From contig CM071571.1 of NCBI GenBank assembly GCA_036426205.1, forward strand, positions 117,477,706 to 117,541,705: a stretch of 64,000 bases of DNA, read 5' to 3'. This DNA is from Ascaphus truei. Lineage: Eukaryota > Chordata > Amphibia > Anura > Ascaphidae. Numbering within the stretch: position 1 is the first letter of the stretch; the number at the start of each line of letters is the position of its first letter. The translations under genes were made by a program, and so were the position numbers. The notes beneath the pieces were generated by a model. It was not told the origin of the DNA. It did no database searches and saw nothing but the letters and a program-made list of their open reading frames with translations. Positions 11,068-22,140 of the stretch are shown here, in pieces.

Positions 11068-11380
11068 GGGGCCTGTTCTATAAGCCTTCATAACCCACTT
11101 ATCGAGGCCTTTTCTCCCAAAATGCCTACTGCTATTCAGTAAGCCTCGATAAGTAGGCGATAAAGGCATAAATCGCCCAATTTTGCAGCTGTAAAAAACA
11201 AATCGCTGGGTGAGCGATGATAAGCCACTTTTCGGCAGGTTCTGAAACTCATGCAATTCTAGTAGCCTCGATTAGTTTATTGAGGCTAATCACGGCTCTA
11301 GAATGGCGAGTTTCTCACAAAATCCTCATGCCAGGAAAAGGTGGCGTGAGGCTGGGGAGAACCTGCTAAGAAGGCAACGA
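11068..11380. repeat. MITE-like dispersed repeat
   Basis: Begins 'ggggcctgttctataagcc' and has internal words such as 'gcctcgataag', 'aattctagtagcctcgatta' and 'ggcgagtttctcac'. The stretch at 60.95-61.27 kb has the same vocabulary in the opposite order ('gaggctactagaattgcc' and the end 'ggataggccccat'), so both look like one family of non-autonomous repeat. No protein and no clear target-site duplication. Confidence 0.55.
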
Positions 11381-11648
11381 GAGTGGACAGAAAAAAAAGG
11401 GATTTTTTAATAGATATGATTTAAGCCAGGAGTCTTTGGAGCTGACACGTATTGCTTTGTAGTTGTGAGCCTGTGGGCACTTGAAAAGTAGGGGTTCCAA
11501 TAAATATAAGCGTTCAGCTTTTGGACCTTATTGTGTCACCGCTTACGTTACGAAGGGGTTAAATATCACTTGTCGATGTTAGGGTTATATAGGGGGTACA
11601 TGAAGGTTTCCATTCAGCATGGTCGGTGGAAAGTCTGATTGGGAGGTC
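11381..11648. other. Unannotated short stretch
   Basis: Non-coding DNA between two repeats, with a 'ttatattgg'-style AT content and no recognised feature. Confidence 0.4.
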
Positions 11649-12318
11649 TTAAAGGTGCAGTTCAAGCAATATCCTATATGTGTGTTTTTTTTATAATAAA
11701 TCAGTTCTTTACTATGACAAAATACTTGTAGTATTACAAATATAATTTATTATTATTAATATATTAAAGAACATTATTTAGTTATTCTCATTTAACATGC
11801 AATTTGTTTAATCTAAATATTTTTGTGAAAGTCCCACCCCCTTCCCCTTCTCACAGGCTCTGGTTCTTGAGGCGTGCCCTCTCTCGAAACAGTGCTTATT
11901 ATATCTAGTAACTGCCTGGTCTAGCACTACTAGAGAAAGGACAAGGCTCATGAGCCAGAGCCTATCAGAAGGGGAAGGGGTAGGAACTTTTAAACTGATT
12001 TTTATAGAGAAAAAAAATGCTTCGTACATTAGAAACATTTAAAATGAGTTTAAAAAGAGAATTAATTTTGTTTAATGCTACAAGTATTTTCTTATTGTAC
12101 AGAACTGATTTATTATTAAAAAAAAACCACACATGTAGGATATTGCTTGAACTGCAGCTTAAATTAAATAACACCAACCAAAGCAATCGATTACAGGAGA
12201 ACGGGTAGATCTGCAGTTTACCTAATCACTTGTCAGTGTGTCGATTGTATTGATGCACATATTCAATGGAAAAAAACTTTTCTTAAAATAAAAACGGCAG
12301 CGTGAACTGCATCTTTAA
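11649..12318. mobile_element. T2/Kolobok-type MITE with TTAA ends
   Basis: A 670-bp element bounded by TTAA at 11,649-11,652 and 12,315-12,318, with ends TTAAAGGTGCAGTTCA and TGAACTGCATCTTTAA. Large internal inverted arms follow: 'gttcaagcaatatcctatat' near 11,660 pairs with its complement near 12,140-12,160, and 'cccccttccccttctcacag' near 11,834 pairs with a complement near 11,965-11,985. TTAA target sites with TTAAAGG-type ends are the hallmark of the amphibian T2 (Kolobok superfamily) MITEs. It has no transposase and would depend on one supplied in trans. Short open frames inside are by-products. Confidence 0.78.
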
Positions 12319-12637
12319 CATACTTCCGTCCACACCAACCCATTCCTCAGACACTCAGAAATAACAGAGAAATGAAATAAATGACATACTAACAAAAAAC
12401 TTTCAAACTCACAAGAACACAAAATAGTTAACAAAACAAAACAGAAGACAAGCCTATCAAAATTCACAGCAACTCTCTATCAATACCAAATCCTCCAAAC
12501 ACCTAGCTCTGTCTATCTCTCACTCACTCCCAACAACACAGAGACAGATTGAAAGAAATAGACCATTTGAATAGGCCCCTGGGAAATTGGCTGTCTTGCG
12601 AGATTCTCAGCGAATGAAAACAAAAGTTAAAAAAAAG
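12319..12637. other. A-rich unannotated DNA
   Basis: Purine-rich non-coding sequence between two MITEs ('aaacaaaacagaagacaagc' style). No gene or repeat boundary is recognised. Confidence 0.45.
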
Positions 12638-13065
12638 GGCCTCATGCAGAGAGCAGCGAATTTAAAAATTGGCGAGTTTAATAAAAAGTAGCTTTTTTGG
12701 AGAGTTTTATTCTCCATATGCAGAAATGTGCGAATTCTGCAATGTTTGGCATTAATGCGTGTGGCGATTTTGAATTTGAGAGATGCGCGCTCCATCTACT
12801 TGCCAACTTTTCTTGGCGAGGCAAATAGTAGAAAATCGCGCCATTTTATTGGCGCGAACAGCCGCTACATGCCGTTCGCGGCTCTCTGAATTAGGATATT
12901 TTTAAAACTGGCGAAATGTAGGTTCTCGCCAGCCGCGCGGCAAGATTTTGAAAAAGAAAAAAAAAATGGCGCGTTTTCCGTAACTCGCCATTTTCGGCAG
13001 TTTTCTGCGCGAATTTCCCCAAAAAATGGCGAGATTTGAAATAGTGCTGCTCTCTGCATGAGGCC
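12638..13065. mobile_element. MITE with 20-bp terminal inverted repeats
   Basis: A 428-bp element starting GGCCTCATGCAGAGAGCAGC (12,638-12,657) and ending with its exact reverse complement (13,046-13,065). The interior repeats 'ggcgaatt', 'tggcgag' and 'cgccattt' words on both strands, so much of it can fold. Flanks 'aaaag' and 'taaag' may be an imperfect target duplication. No transposase; superfamily not assigned. Confidence 0.82.
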
Positions 13066-13124
13066 TAAAGTTCCATTCAAGTCCTCTGCAAAATAACTTA
13101 CTTCCTGTGAGTTCCTTCAACGCA

Positions 13125-13865
13125 GGGGATCTATTCCAGTTCCCTCACAGATTTAACTATGATCTGTCTCTCTGTCTTTCTTTCCCAGCGCTATAGGTTC
13201 TTTTTTTCCTAGAACTTTATCTTTCTTTCTGGGTGAGAGAGTGAATCTGAGCTGCTGGGACAGATAAGGATTTTTTATTTTTAAATCTACTTCACTTGCT
13301 GTGACCTCAATCAGTGATTTGTCGCACTATTTTATATTTTCTTTCCCATGGAATATACTATATGCACAAATTACACGTTTGCATCAACTTTAAAATAGTT
13401 GGTTTAAGGCAGTGGGGAAAATATACAATTGTATATATTTGACAAAACTTAGCTGATCAGCATTAATTTATATTTAAGGTAGATTCACAAATCAGGAAAC
13501 CACTTAAAAACATTATTTCCTATTCATGGTTTCAACATACAGTAGATAACATTTAATAACATTTAATTCCACTCACTAACAGTTTGAGAATATAGCTGTC
13601 AGATGTATTACTGTGAAAATATATTTGTCATACAGACGTTATCTGTACAAAACCACACGTTTAGAAAAAGACAGTACAGTAAGTACCACATCTTTCAATG
13701 AATGGACCATGAATAATGTGAGCTTCTATTACAACTGTATATATTTTCTATTTTATGGCCATATTTTGCGATGTGGAAATGTTTTTCCTCGCTTTAAAAT
13801 ATACCGTGAGTATTTATCATTTAAATTAGTAAACCTTGCTAGGAGCTTCAACAAAAGTCCTATTT
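13125..13865. other. Unannotated AT-rich flank of E1
   Basis: Non-coding sequence to the left of the E1 insertion. A 106-codon plus-strand frame (13,613-13,933) runs across the E1 boundary and has no known domain, so it is judged spurious. Confidence 0.5.
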
Positions 13866-14794
13866 ATTGTTTTGTGACTGAATACAAAAAAGATGGGGGA
13901 GCACAATGGTCGGAAACAGGCAGTGTTATATAACTAATAGATACTTTTTTCTAAGGTGAAGCAAATGTAACCTGAGTAGGTGTGGTAGCTCAGGTGTCTA
14001 ATGTCTAATTGGGAGGGTGGACACACATGAGTGTATGTGTGTTGGTGTAAAAGTGGAATAAAGGTATATAAGACTTACACGGCCTTGTGTAAGCCCAGTC
14101 GCATCAGAGTTTCTTTAGGAGTCCTGTGTGCTTCTGATGAGGCTTTTCTTCTTGCGATGCTGGTTCTTCTTCTTGTTTTGCAGTCCACTTCCTTCTTTGG
14201 TTCACAGTGCCGCTCCAGGGGAAATTTCCTCTCGTGTAAACAAAAAGGAGGATAGGGTTAACACATATAATTGTACACACGTCAATGAGGGGGGGGGGAT
14301 GGTGTGTTTATAAACCACCAAGATTTGTATTATATAATATAGTTTAGCACTCACACGGGCTAGTGTGAGTGTAATCCTATCTTGGTATCTTGTTCTAAAG
14401 AAGTTGCCCAAATCAATATCAGGTAATGAAAGGGTAGGGTATGAAGGTATTAATAATAAATATATCACAATACTCACACGGGCCAGTGTGAGTACACACT
14501 TCTAACGGTATCTTGTTCTTTTGTTCCAGTAGTCACCGATGGTGAAGATGGGGTTTAACAAATAAAAGACACTAATGTCTGGGGGGTAAAAACTATCTTT
14601 AATAAAACATAAAAAATAAATAATAAAAACAGAAACAAACTCAGAATACAAACGATTCTGTGGAAAGTGAATGCAAGGGGTAGGCAGTGTGGTGTATAGT
14701 TGTAGGGGGTCTCTCTCTTCCGCGTCCGGATGGAGAGCTGCAACTTCACCTCTGCCTCCTCTGTAGTGTGCTTTAAAATGTTCCAAGTAGAGAG

Positions 14795-14829
14795 CAACGC
14801 GTTTCGTCCAGGTACTGGACTTCCTCAGG
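14795..14829 (-). ncRNA. Hammerhead-ribozyme-like motif in E1 arm L
   Basis: On the minus strand it reads CUGAGGA, an A, a stem GUCCAG/CUGGAC closed by UAC, then GAAAC GCGUUG. The CUGANGA and GAAA core strings of the hammerhead are kept (position 7 is variable in the family). There is one extra A before stem II, and no clear stem III or cleavage-site strand was found. It is therefore a fossil or unusual variant; activity is not shown. Confidence 0.5.
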
Positions 14830-15117
14830 CTCTGTGTATGTGGTACTCCTATTCCCAGCTTCTTTTATTCTAGGTTTGGCCAATCGTGGCTTAGATGTGG
14901 TCTCCGTTCCGCTTTCTGATGCGACGCGGCGTCGCCATTTTGTGAAGTTGCGCGCGCATCCCATCCTCTATTGGTGTTGCGCGTGTAATGAATTCTGGGC
15001 ATTAATAAAGTTATTCATTGTTGAGGGGTCGCGTGTCTTGCTGTCATAGGCAAGGCAGCCCCATGTCCTTAGTAGTGTCCATGAATGTCTCAATAAAGTT
15101 TGTTATTGAAAAAAAGA

Positions 15118-15172
15118 TTTGAAATTGAAAAAAATGAAAAAAATGAAAAAAATGAAAAAATGAAAAAATGAC
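15118..15172 (-). repeat. (TGAAAAAA)n-like tandem repeat
   Basis: Several imperfect copies of an 8-bp TGAAAAAA unit in arm L of E1; the inverted counterpart is at about 15,705-15,765. In both 12-kb copies this is a place where unit number differs between the arms. Confidence 0.7.
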
Positions 15173-16047
15173 GATGGGAAAATTACGCACATATTCCCCT
15201 GCATGCAGTATAAATGTGTGCTCCATTGAGGATCTTTATGTGTTTCTCCTTATGTTATGAAGTCTCAAAAGGGATAAAAATAACATAGAGGGTGTCAAAG
15301 ATATACCTAAAATTGCTGCTACATAAGATACATTATTCTGTACCATATGTCTATCACCTTATTAGGCAATTCACACTAGAGCATACACTATTTATAAATC
15401 GATAAAACCAATATTGAATCATATTTTTCATTTTAAATTAAAAACAAGACCACCCCTTTTTTACAAAATGAGTACACAATAAAAACACATTATTATTATA
15501 AATTATACTATGTATTTAATCACACATCGAGAGAACAATGGTACAGAATAATTATCTTATGTAGCAGCAATTTTAGGTATATCTTTGACACCCTCTATGT
15601 TATTTTTATCCCTTTTGAGACTTCATAAAATAAGGAGAAACACATAAAGATCCTCAATGGAGCACACATTATACTGCATGCAGGGGAATATGTGCGTAAT
15701 TTTCCCATGTCATTTTTTCATTTTTTCATTTTTTTCATTTTTTTTCATTTTTTTCAATTTCAAATATTTTTTTCAATAAACAACTTATTGAGACATCATG
15801 GGACACTACTAAGGACATGGGCTGCCTTGCCTATGACAGCAAGACACGCGACCCTCAAACAATGAATAACTTATTAATGCCCAGAATTCATTACACGCGA
15901 ACACAATAGAGGATGGGATGCGGCGCGCAACTTCACAAAAATGCGACGCCGCGTCGCATCAGAAAGCGGAACGGAGACCACATCTAAGCCACGATTGGCC
16001 AAACCTAGAATAAAAGAAGCGGGAATAGGAGTACCACATACACAGAG

Positions 16048-16082
16048 CCTGAGGAAGTCCAGTACCTGGACGAAACGCGTTG
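16048..16082 (+). ncRNA. Hammerhead-ribozyme-like motif in E1 arm R
   Basis: Plus-strand partner of the motif in arm L: CUGAGGA, stem II GUCCAG/CUGGAC, GAAACGCGUUG. Identical in core, so the two arms could give RNAs with one motif each whichever strand is transcribed. Confidence 0.5.
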
Positions 16083-17157
16083 CTCTCTACTGTGAACATT
16101 TAAAGCACACTACAGAGGAGGCAGAGGTGAAGTTGCAGCTCTCCATCCGGACGCGGAGAGAGAGACCCCCTACAACTATACACCAACTGCTACCCTTGCA
16201 TTCACTTCCACAGAATCTTTGTATTCTGAGTTTGTTTTGTTTATTATTATTTTTTATGTTTTATTAAAGATAGTTTTTACCCCCCAGACATTAGTGTCTT
16301 TTTTGTTGTTAACCCCATCTTCACCATCGGTGACTACTGGAACAAAAGAACAAGGATACCGTTAGAAGTGGTACTCACACTGGCCCGTGTGAGTATTGTG
16401 ATATATTTATTATTAATACCTTCATACCCTACCCTTTCATTACCTGATATTGATTTGGGCAACTTCTTTAGAACAAGATACCAAGATAGGATTACACTCA
16501 CACTAGCCCGTGTGAGTGCTAAACTATTATATAATACAAATCTTGGTGGTTTATAAACACACCATCCCCCCCCCCTCATTGACGTGTGTACAATTATATG
16601 TGTTAACCCTATCCTCCTTTTTGTTTACACGAGAGGAAATTTCCCCTGGAGCGGCACTGTGAACCAAAGAAGGAAGTGGACTGCAAAACAAGAAGAAGAA
16701 CCAGCATCGCAAGAAGAAAAGCCTCATCAGAAGCACACAGGACTCCTAAAGAAACTCTGATGCGACTGGGCTTACACAAGGCCGTGTAAGTCTTATATAC
16801 CTTTATTCCACTTTTACACCAACACACATACACTCATGTGTGTCCACCCTCCCAATTAGACATTAGACACCTGAGCTACCACACCTACTCAGGTTACATT
16901 TGCTTCACCTTAGAAAAAAGTATCTATTAGTTATATAACACTGCCTGTTTCCGACCATTGTGCTCCCCCATCTTTTTTGTATTCATTAACTATAAGGGTC
17001 CTGGATAGATCCTGCTGGGGTTTTCGAGTCACAAGAGGATACCACCCGAAAACCATTTACAGGCAGTATTACACCATTCTTTTTATACTTCTGCACATTA
17101 GATATAACAAAGAGAGATAGCGCCCGGGTACCTTCGCAAACAAATTGTTTTGTGACT

Positions 17158-17774
17158 ATATGGTGCAATACCACATTGTTAAAACAAGGCAGTTTTGTCA
17201 GTGGTACAATATGCTCAAACGATGCAGACATACATTAAGGGTAAAATAATGCGGAAGAGCCATGCCAATGTGTTTTCTAATAATACACATTTTTTTGCAT
17301 GGATTCTCCTTATCTGTTGAGTGCCGGAGGAGTCATGGTACCAGAGTGCCATGGGCCACTCAAGCACTTGCAATCACGTGACCGCTTCATCACTGATGAT
17401 GGAAAGAAGGAGAGGACTCATTCCCCTTCCATTCCTCATCATCAGTATAGATTGCGTTGGAGCATAGGACGTGGTCTCCTCTAGCAAGCTAATATGAAAT
17501 GGCGGTGCCCCTGGAGTGCCAAAATCCCTGATGAAGTAGCTATGTTTCGGGGCACCCAAACAGTTAATAATTCTGGTAGCTTTTCAGAATATAGACCATG
17601 CAACACCAGAATGTTATTGTACACCGAACTTTGCAATGCCTCACTAGCTCACTGTGGCATGCAAGGGGAGTGTAGATAGGCTATTGTAATAACTATTAAT
17701 CCCTTATTAGCCATTGCAGTTATGAAGGCATGCATCTCAAGGAAATGTAAAACAAAATATATATTCACTGCACT
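17158..17774. other. Non-coding stretch between E1 and the PLE
   Basis: No frame homologous to a PLE N-terminus is seen, although about 200 residues would be expected upstream of the RT core. At 17,526-17,556 the plus strand reads CCCUGAUGAAGUAG...UUUCGGGG: a perfect CUGAUGA, but no GAAA partner. Probably a degenerate PLE-type terminal repeat; the PLE coding part is then 5'-truncated at about 17,775. Confidence 0.45.
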
Positions 17775-19190
17775 TTCTAGTCACTAATGAATATTATTTA
17801 GTCACTACTGACGTAAATGCTCTTTATACATCTATCAAACACAATGACGGATGTAGGTCAATATCAAAAATCTTGACGGAAAGTGGAAAATTAAAAACAG
17901 TACAAATTGATTTTCTGATAGACTGTATTAACTTTATTCTAAAGAAAAATGTATTTTGGTTCAATGGGGACTTTTTTCTACAACTCTGCGGGACCGCAAT
18001 GAGAACCAGGTTCGCTCCAAGCTACGCCAACCTCTTTAGGAGTGTTTGGGAACAAGGCCATATATGGTCATGGGCGGGCTTGAAAGCGAACCTGGTCACC
18101 TGGCGAAGATATATTGATGACATTATTTTCATCTGGAAAGGGTCCCGCAAGAGTTTATTTGGATTGTAATTTGGTGAATTTAAAATTTACATCCACTGTG
18201 AGTAATTCCACCATAAATTTCTTAGATCTAACTATTTATATAGAGGGTTATAAGATAAAAACTCGCAATTATTTCAAAGAAGTGGATTGTAATAATCTAA
18301 TTCTACAAACTAGCTGTCATCACAAGAATTGGATAAAAAATATCCCATTCGGACAGTACAGGAGATTGAAACGCAATTGAAATGATTGATAATGAAACCT
18401 TCATCGAACAATCCAATATTCTAACAAATAAATTTGTGGAAAGAAAATATGAAAAGAATAATATAAATGAAGCTTTAGAAAAAACTATGTCTCTGTCAAG
18501 AAATGAAATTCTAAAACCAAATAATAATAAAAGTGCAAAAAAATACAATGTGCCATTCATTACCCAATACAATAAAGAAGCAGGTAACATAAAAAGAATT
18601 GTAAATAAACATTGGCATGTGCTAAAAAACGATCCAGTGTTGGGAAATCACTTACTTGACACAGCACAAGTACTTTTTAGAAAAGCACCCTATATCAAAG
18701 GAAAGATAGCCCCTAGTGCCTTGAGATCCAAGAAAAATAATTCAACAGGATGGCTTAATCTTTCTACAGGTTTTTTAGTTGTAAGAGTTGTTTAGCTTGC
18801 ACATCCAGTGCTGTTTCAGGAGACTCATTTATGTCGCATACCACGGGGAGAAGCTATAAGGTTAATAGACATATCACTTGTAGATCTAAATTTATTGTCT
18901 ACCTTTTCACTTGTCCCTGTGGATTGCAATACATTGGGAAGACCATTAGACTACTACGCACCAGAGTCTTGGAACATGTGAGACACATAGTGTCTCCAAA
19001 CATATCCTCAAGTTCCATGACTCTGACCCTTCCGGATTAAGATATATGGGTATAGAATCAGTTATACCACATTGGAGAGGTGGAGATTGCAATATAGATC
19101 TTATTAGGAGAGAATCATTCTGGATTCATCAATTAAACACCTTCAGTTCCGCTTGTTTAAATGCCGATTTTGATCTGAGTGTTTTCATTT
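17775..19190 (+). pseudogene. Penelope-like element: RT plus GIY-YIG endonuclease
   Basis: A 5'-truncated PLE. Reverse-transcriptase landmarks in order: TTDVNALYTSI, FFLQLCGTAMRTRFAPSYA and WRRYIDDIIFIW, with the catalytic YIDD near 18,110. A frameshift near 18,150 leads to NFLDLTIYIEGYKIKT. Next comes the linker, open from 18,382 to 18,795 (NKHWHVLKNDPVLGNHL). A further frameshift leads to the GIY-YIG endonuclease: VYLFTCPCGLQYIGKTIR, with RTRVLEHVRHI supplying the conserved Arg and Glu. The last recognisable part (about 19,080-19,190) matches the usual PLE end (FWIHQLNTF, ADFDLSVFI). In PLEs the endonuclease nicks the target and the RT copies the RNA there. At least three frameshifts and a stop make it inactive. 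Confidence 0.9.
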
Positions 19191-19549
19191 GAATAGTGAT
19201 ATGTTTTCAAATATTCTGTTTCCTTCTGTTCTTCCAGATTTCAAGATATTTTATATTTTATTTTATGAATACTTTAAGTAGATAGAGATTGTTTATACCT
19301 AATAGTTTATACTTAATATTTTATTATTTTTAATATGGTCTGTTATTATACTGTCCACCATTTTTTGGAATTCTCTGTATGTCTTATATTGAATTTTAAT
19401 TTGTGCTATCACATTTGTGACTAAATGTTTACATCTTTGATTTTGAGCATTTGTAGTAAGGTGAACAATACACCTTTCCATTGGTCTATCATCAGCCAAT
19501 GAGAAGCAGAGACAGGGTACTAATAGTGAAATTACCATCATGAGACACT

Positions 19550-19584
19550 CCTGATGAAACCTGCATAGGTAAAACGCGTAAAGT
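19550..19584 (+). ncRNA. Hammerhead-ribozyme-like motif in PLE 3' region
   Basis: Reads CUGAUGA, A, stem ACCU/AGGU with a GCAU loop, then AAAACGCGU. The first core string is perfect; the second has A in place of the G of GAAA, which would be expected to impair catalysis. It lies about 360 bp downstream of the PLE frame, where published PLE hammerheads also occur. Confidence 0.5.
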
Positions 19585-19972
19585 ATAATCCAGCATTGGT
19601 TAGCAGAGGGACACATGAGCTGAGACCGGTCTGCACTACCTTTCCTGACTCCACGCTGTTAGAAGGCGCCTCCGGGAGACGTGACGATCAGAGTGACGTC
19701 AGAGGTGGGCGTAACCAAGGACATCTGTCTGCTTGCAGCTCGATCTCCAGTCAGCCTGAGCGATTCCCTTCCAGACACGTGAGAGCAGGCGTCACACGCC
19801 ATACAGACTGTGGAAGCAGAGTTCTGTTGGTGCGGAAATTATATCCTAAATGCGTGATTATATTTTGTAAAATGTGAGTGCATTTTTATACTTTGTATTT
19901 TAAGAAGATAAAATTTGAACAGTCTGCGCTATGTCCTGTATTTCTGTTCTATTCCGATAAGGTTCCAGTATA

Positions 19973-20050
19973 TATAGATAGATATATAGATATAAGATAT
20001 ATATATATATATATAATATTATATGATATATATATATATATATATACATA
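19973..20050. repeat. TA/TAGA microsatellite
   Basis: About 75 bp of TA and TAGA units with interruptions. The short frames across it on both strands are by-products of the repeat. Confidence 0.9.
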
Positions 20051-20440
20051 CATCCGGTGAAAGCTGCTGTTTCGGTAAAAGATACCTTTATGTACATGCC
20101 ATGTGTACTTTGGGAAATTTGTAAGTACAAATTTCTCTGGATTCTTCTAAGAACTCACTGAATATCCAGTTTTTTTAAAGGCATATTTGCACTATTTTGT
20201 TTGTGTTTTTCTTTCCACATATATATCTGCGCTCCCCACAAACATCCTGGATACCTGACACTTTTGGATTGAGGAAAAGCAATCTACATGAAGGGTTGAA
20301 GCTGCATTTTATTTTATTATGTTTATTCACAACATCACATATTCACTTTAAGAGTTTGAATTGTCACTATTATTTAAGCACTTATTATAAGTCACCTATT
20401 CACCATTTAGTAATAGATTTAAGCGCCAATAGATAACTTT

Positions 20441-20980
20441 TTTGTTTGTCTGTAATATAGTGCGCACGTGCGTCAATTATAATTGGCTGTGTTAGCCAGA
20501 TGTTTCTATACTAGGGACGCACGCGCACGACTGTGAGCGGTGGCATGGCAGACCAGGGAAAGTACAAGAGAATTATATTGTCACGCTGTCGCCGTGCCAC
20601 GTGATGCTGTGAACAAATCACAGTGCGGCCTAGCGCTGTGACGCCCCCTAGCCACGCGCTCACCCTCTACATAGGAAACGCACGTGCCACGTGCATGCAC
20701 AACGCCATGCGTGCGTCCGCACATGCTCCAGTGCGCACTACTGTATATTACAAGCCTAAGGCGCATGCTGCTGGTGAAAAGATTGGCCATACATATGTGA
20801 AAAAACAAAATGAATCCCTGTGCTTCTCCCATTGGGCTAACAATAAATGGGGAAATAAATATACATAGTGAAACCTAAGTCTGTATGATGAAGGAGACTT
20901 TTGGTTACATCCTTTGATCAAATAATGATAAGCCTGCTAACCAACATCAAGGTAAGTCTCAGTAGCAGGTCCTTATGCTA
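20441..20980. repeat. CpG-rich segment ending in two-hairpin block
   Basis: Rich in CpG and CACGTG-type words between 20,460 and 20,770 ('gtgcgcacgtgcgtc', 'acgcacgtgccacgtgcatg'). The end, 20,909-20,980, holds the conserved block: near-palindrome TTTGATCAAA, then stem GCCTGCT...AGCAGG around a loop of about 30 bases. The same block occurs in E6 and E7. Probably another PLE-type terminal repeat; no coding sequence. Confidence 0.5.
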
Positions 20981-21270
20981 AATGCATCTCAAGGGCCTTT
21001 ATTATCTCTGTGACTGATAAGGTTCCAGGTATACTGTATATTGCAGTGCTTTATATTCCAGTTGTCCTCAATATTGAAGCAGGCTGCAAACCTCTATACA
21101 ACCTGGTTGTTTCTTCATACATAAATCTTGAATAGTTAATATTCCTGAATTACAGTAGGTGCTTTTTGCAAACCATAGAATACAATTTTTGGCCATGTAT
21201 GGCCTTTTGTAGGCCACTACAAAATGTTTTTACCTGTGACCCCAGAGATTCCCCGATCAAACGGGTTATT
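20981..21270. other. Unannotated non-coding DNA
   Basis: No repeat or gene is recognised in this copy beyond its inclusion in the 12-kb unit. Confidence 0.4.
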
Positions 21271-21605
21271 TTAATAAAGTAGCAGTCCCCCATTCAATTT
21301 CTTTACATTTTTACACTTTGTGCTGGCATTTCTGGTCACTTTTGGGAAATCAATATACAGTACTGTAGCTGTCATCCAAGACTTATTCTGCCAGACCAAT
21401 AGTAAACTGCCATGTCATTATAGCATGACATGGCAACTTTCTCTTGGATGGCGCCTGTGGCCATCTTTGATTTTACTTACATTTTGTTTGCACATTAAAA
21501 TGTAAGTATCTCTGGAACCCGGGGGTCCCCAAAGATAGGGAGAGTGTCATTCAGCCACTAGTTCCAAATTTCAAAAAATAGAACATGGGAAGATTGCTAC
21601 TTTAA
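21271..21605. mobile_element. Probable T2-type MITE
   Basis: Starts TTAATAAAGTAGCAGTC and ends GATTGCTACTTTAA, giving inverted ends around AAAGTAGCA next to TTAA. The same right-hand end (GACTGCTACTTTAA) is found at about 42,150-42,164, so this is a small family. No transposase. In copy 2 it lies at about 33,367-33,680. Confidence 0.6.
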
Positions 21606-21779
21606 CTTAAAAAATCTTTTAAAATCTAAGCATTTAGGTTGTATTTTTTTTTTAGTACATTAAGTTAAACACTGGGTGACAAATACACACAATAATATGA
21701 TATGCCATGGTAACAAAATAGTTTCTTAATTTTTGGGTCCAGCAAATAGTACCTCATAAATGCCAGGTTGCAGAAATTC

Positions 21780-22140
21780 TGCTCACTAAAGGGCTCGTTT
21801 GCACCTAAATGAATTACTCTGACATACATTGCTCTTAAGAAGGTTTGGATGAACAATAGTTGACTGCTGAAAATAGAGATTTCCATTTTTTTCATGGACG
21901 TTCGCAAACCAGGCAAAAGTAGCCATTTTACCACACAAAAAATTAACGAATTTGATTTGAAAACCATTGCACAACCGTGCACAACTGGAGGCAGTGACCT
22001 TAGGTCACATGACCTTTGTATGCTGCCACTTTTGCAAAATTCTGGTGAATGTTACACAATTCAACTATAATTTGGCTAAAATGGTGCATTGTGAACTCAA
22101 AATTAAGGAATACATGTCACAATTCTCAAAACAAGTTTGA
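21780..22140. repeat. Diverged dispersed repeat
   Basis: Shares wording and order with 51,180-51,480: 'gttcgcaaaccaggc', 'tatgctgccacttttgcaaaattctgg' (in part) and 'gaactcaaaattaaggaa'. Both seem to be old copies of one non-coding amphibian repeat; ends are not clear. Confidence 0.5.

Larger units (their letters stand above)
13866..17157. mobile_element. E1: large foldback insertion, PLE-terminal-repeat type
   Basis: A 14-bp target-site duplication, attgttttgtgact, lies at 13,866-13,879 and 17,144-17,157. Inside are arm L (13,879-15,346), a spacer (15,347-15,537), arm R (15,538-16,985, inverted copy of arm L) and a 158-bp unpaired tail (16,986-17,143). The arms are almost identical, with a few indels. 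Each arm carries a hammerhead-like motif (14,795-14,829 minus; 16,048-16,082 plus), three short hairpins and a (TGAAAAAA)n-like run. No protein is encoded. The arm abutting one target-site copy and the tail at the other end match E2, E4 and E6. Confidence 0.85.
19191..20440 (+). mobile_element. PLE 3' region / terminal repeat
   Basis: Non-coding DNA following the GIY-YIG frame. It contains a hammerhead-like motif (19,550-19,584), a CpG-containing stretch with 'gtgacgtcag' (about 19,690), a TA/TAGA microsatellite (19,973-20,050), and ends near 'taagcgccaatagataac'. Its position directly downstream of the PLE frame makes it the most likely 3' terminal repeat of that element. Confidence 0.6.

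Noticed and set aside
13613..13933. 106-codon plus-strand frame
   Set aside because: Crosses the E1 target-site boundary, so it cannot be an ancestral gene; no domain.
17526..17556. CUGAUGA string as another hammerhead
   Set aside because: The second core string GAAA is absent ('tttcgggg' instead) and no stem II pairs.
19878..20130. Tyr/Ile-rich frames on both strands
   Set aside because: Translations of a TA/TAGA microsatellite.
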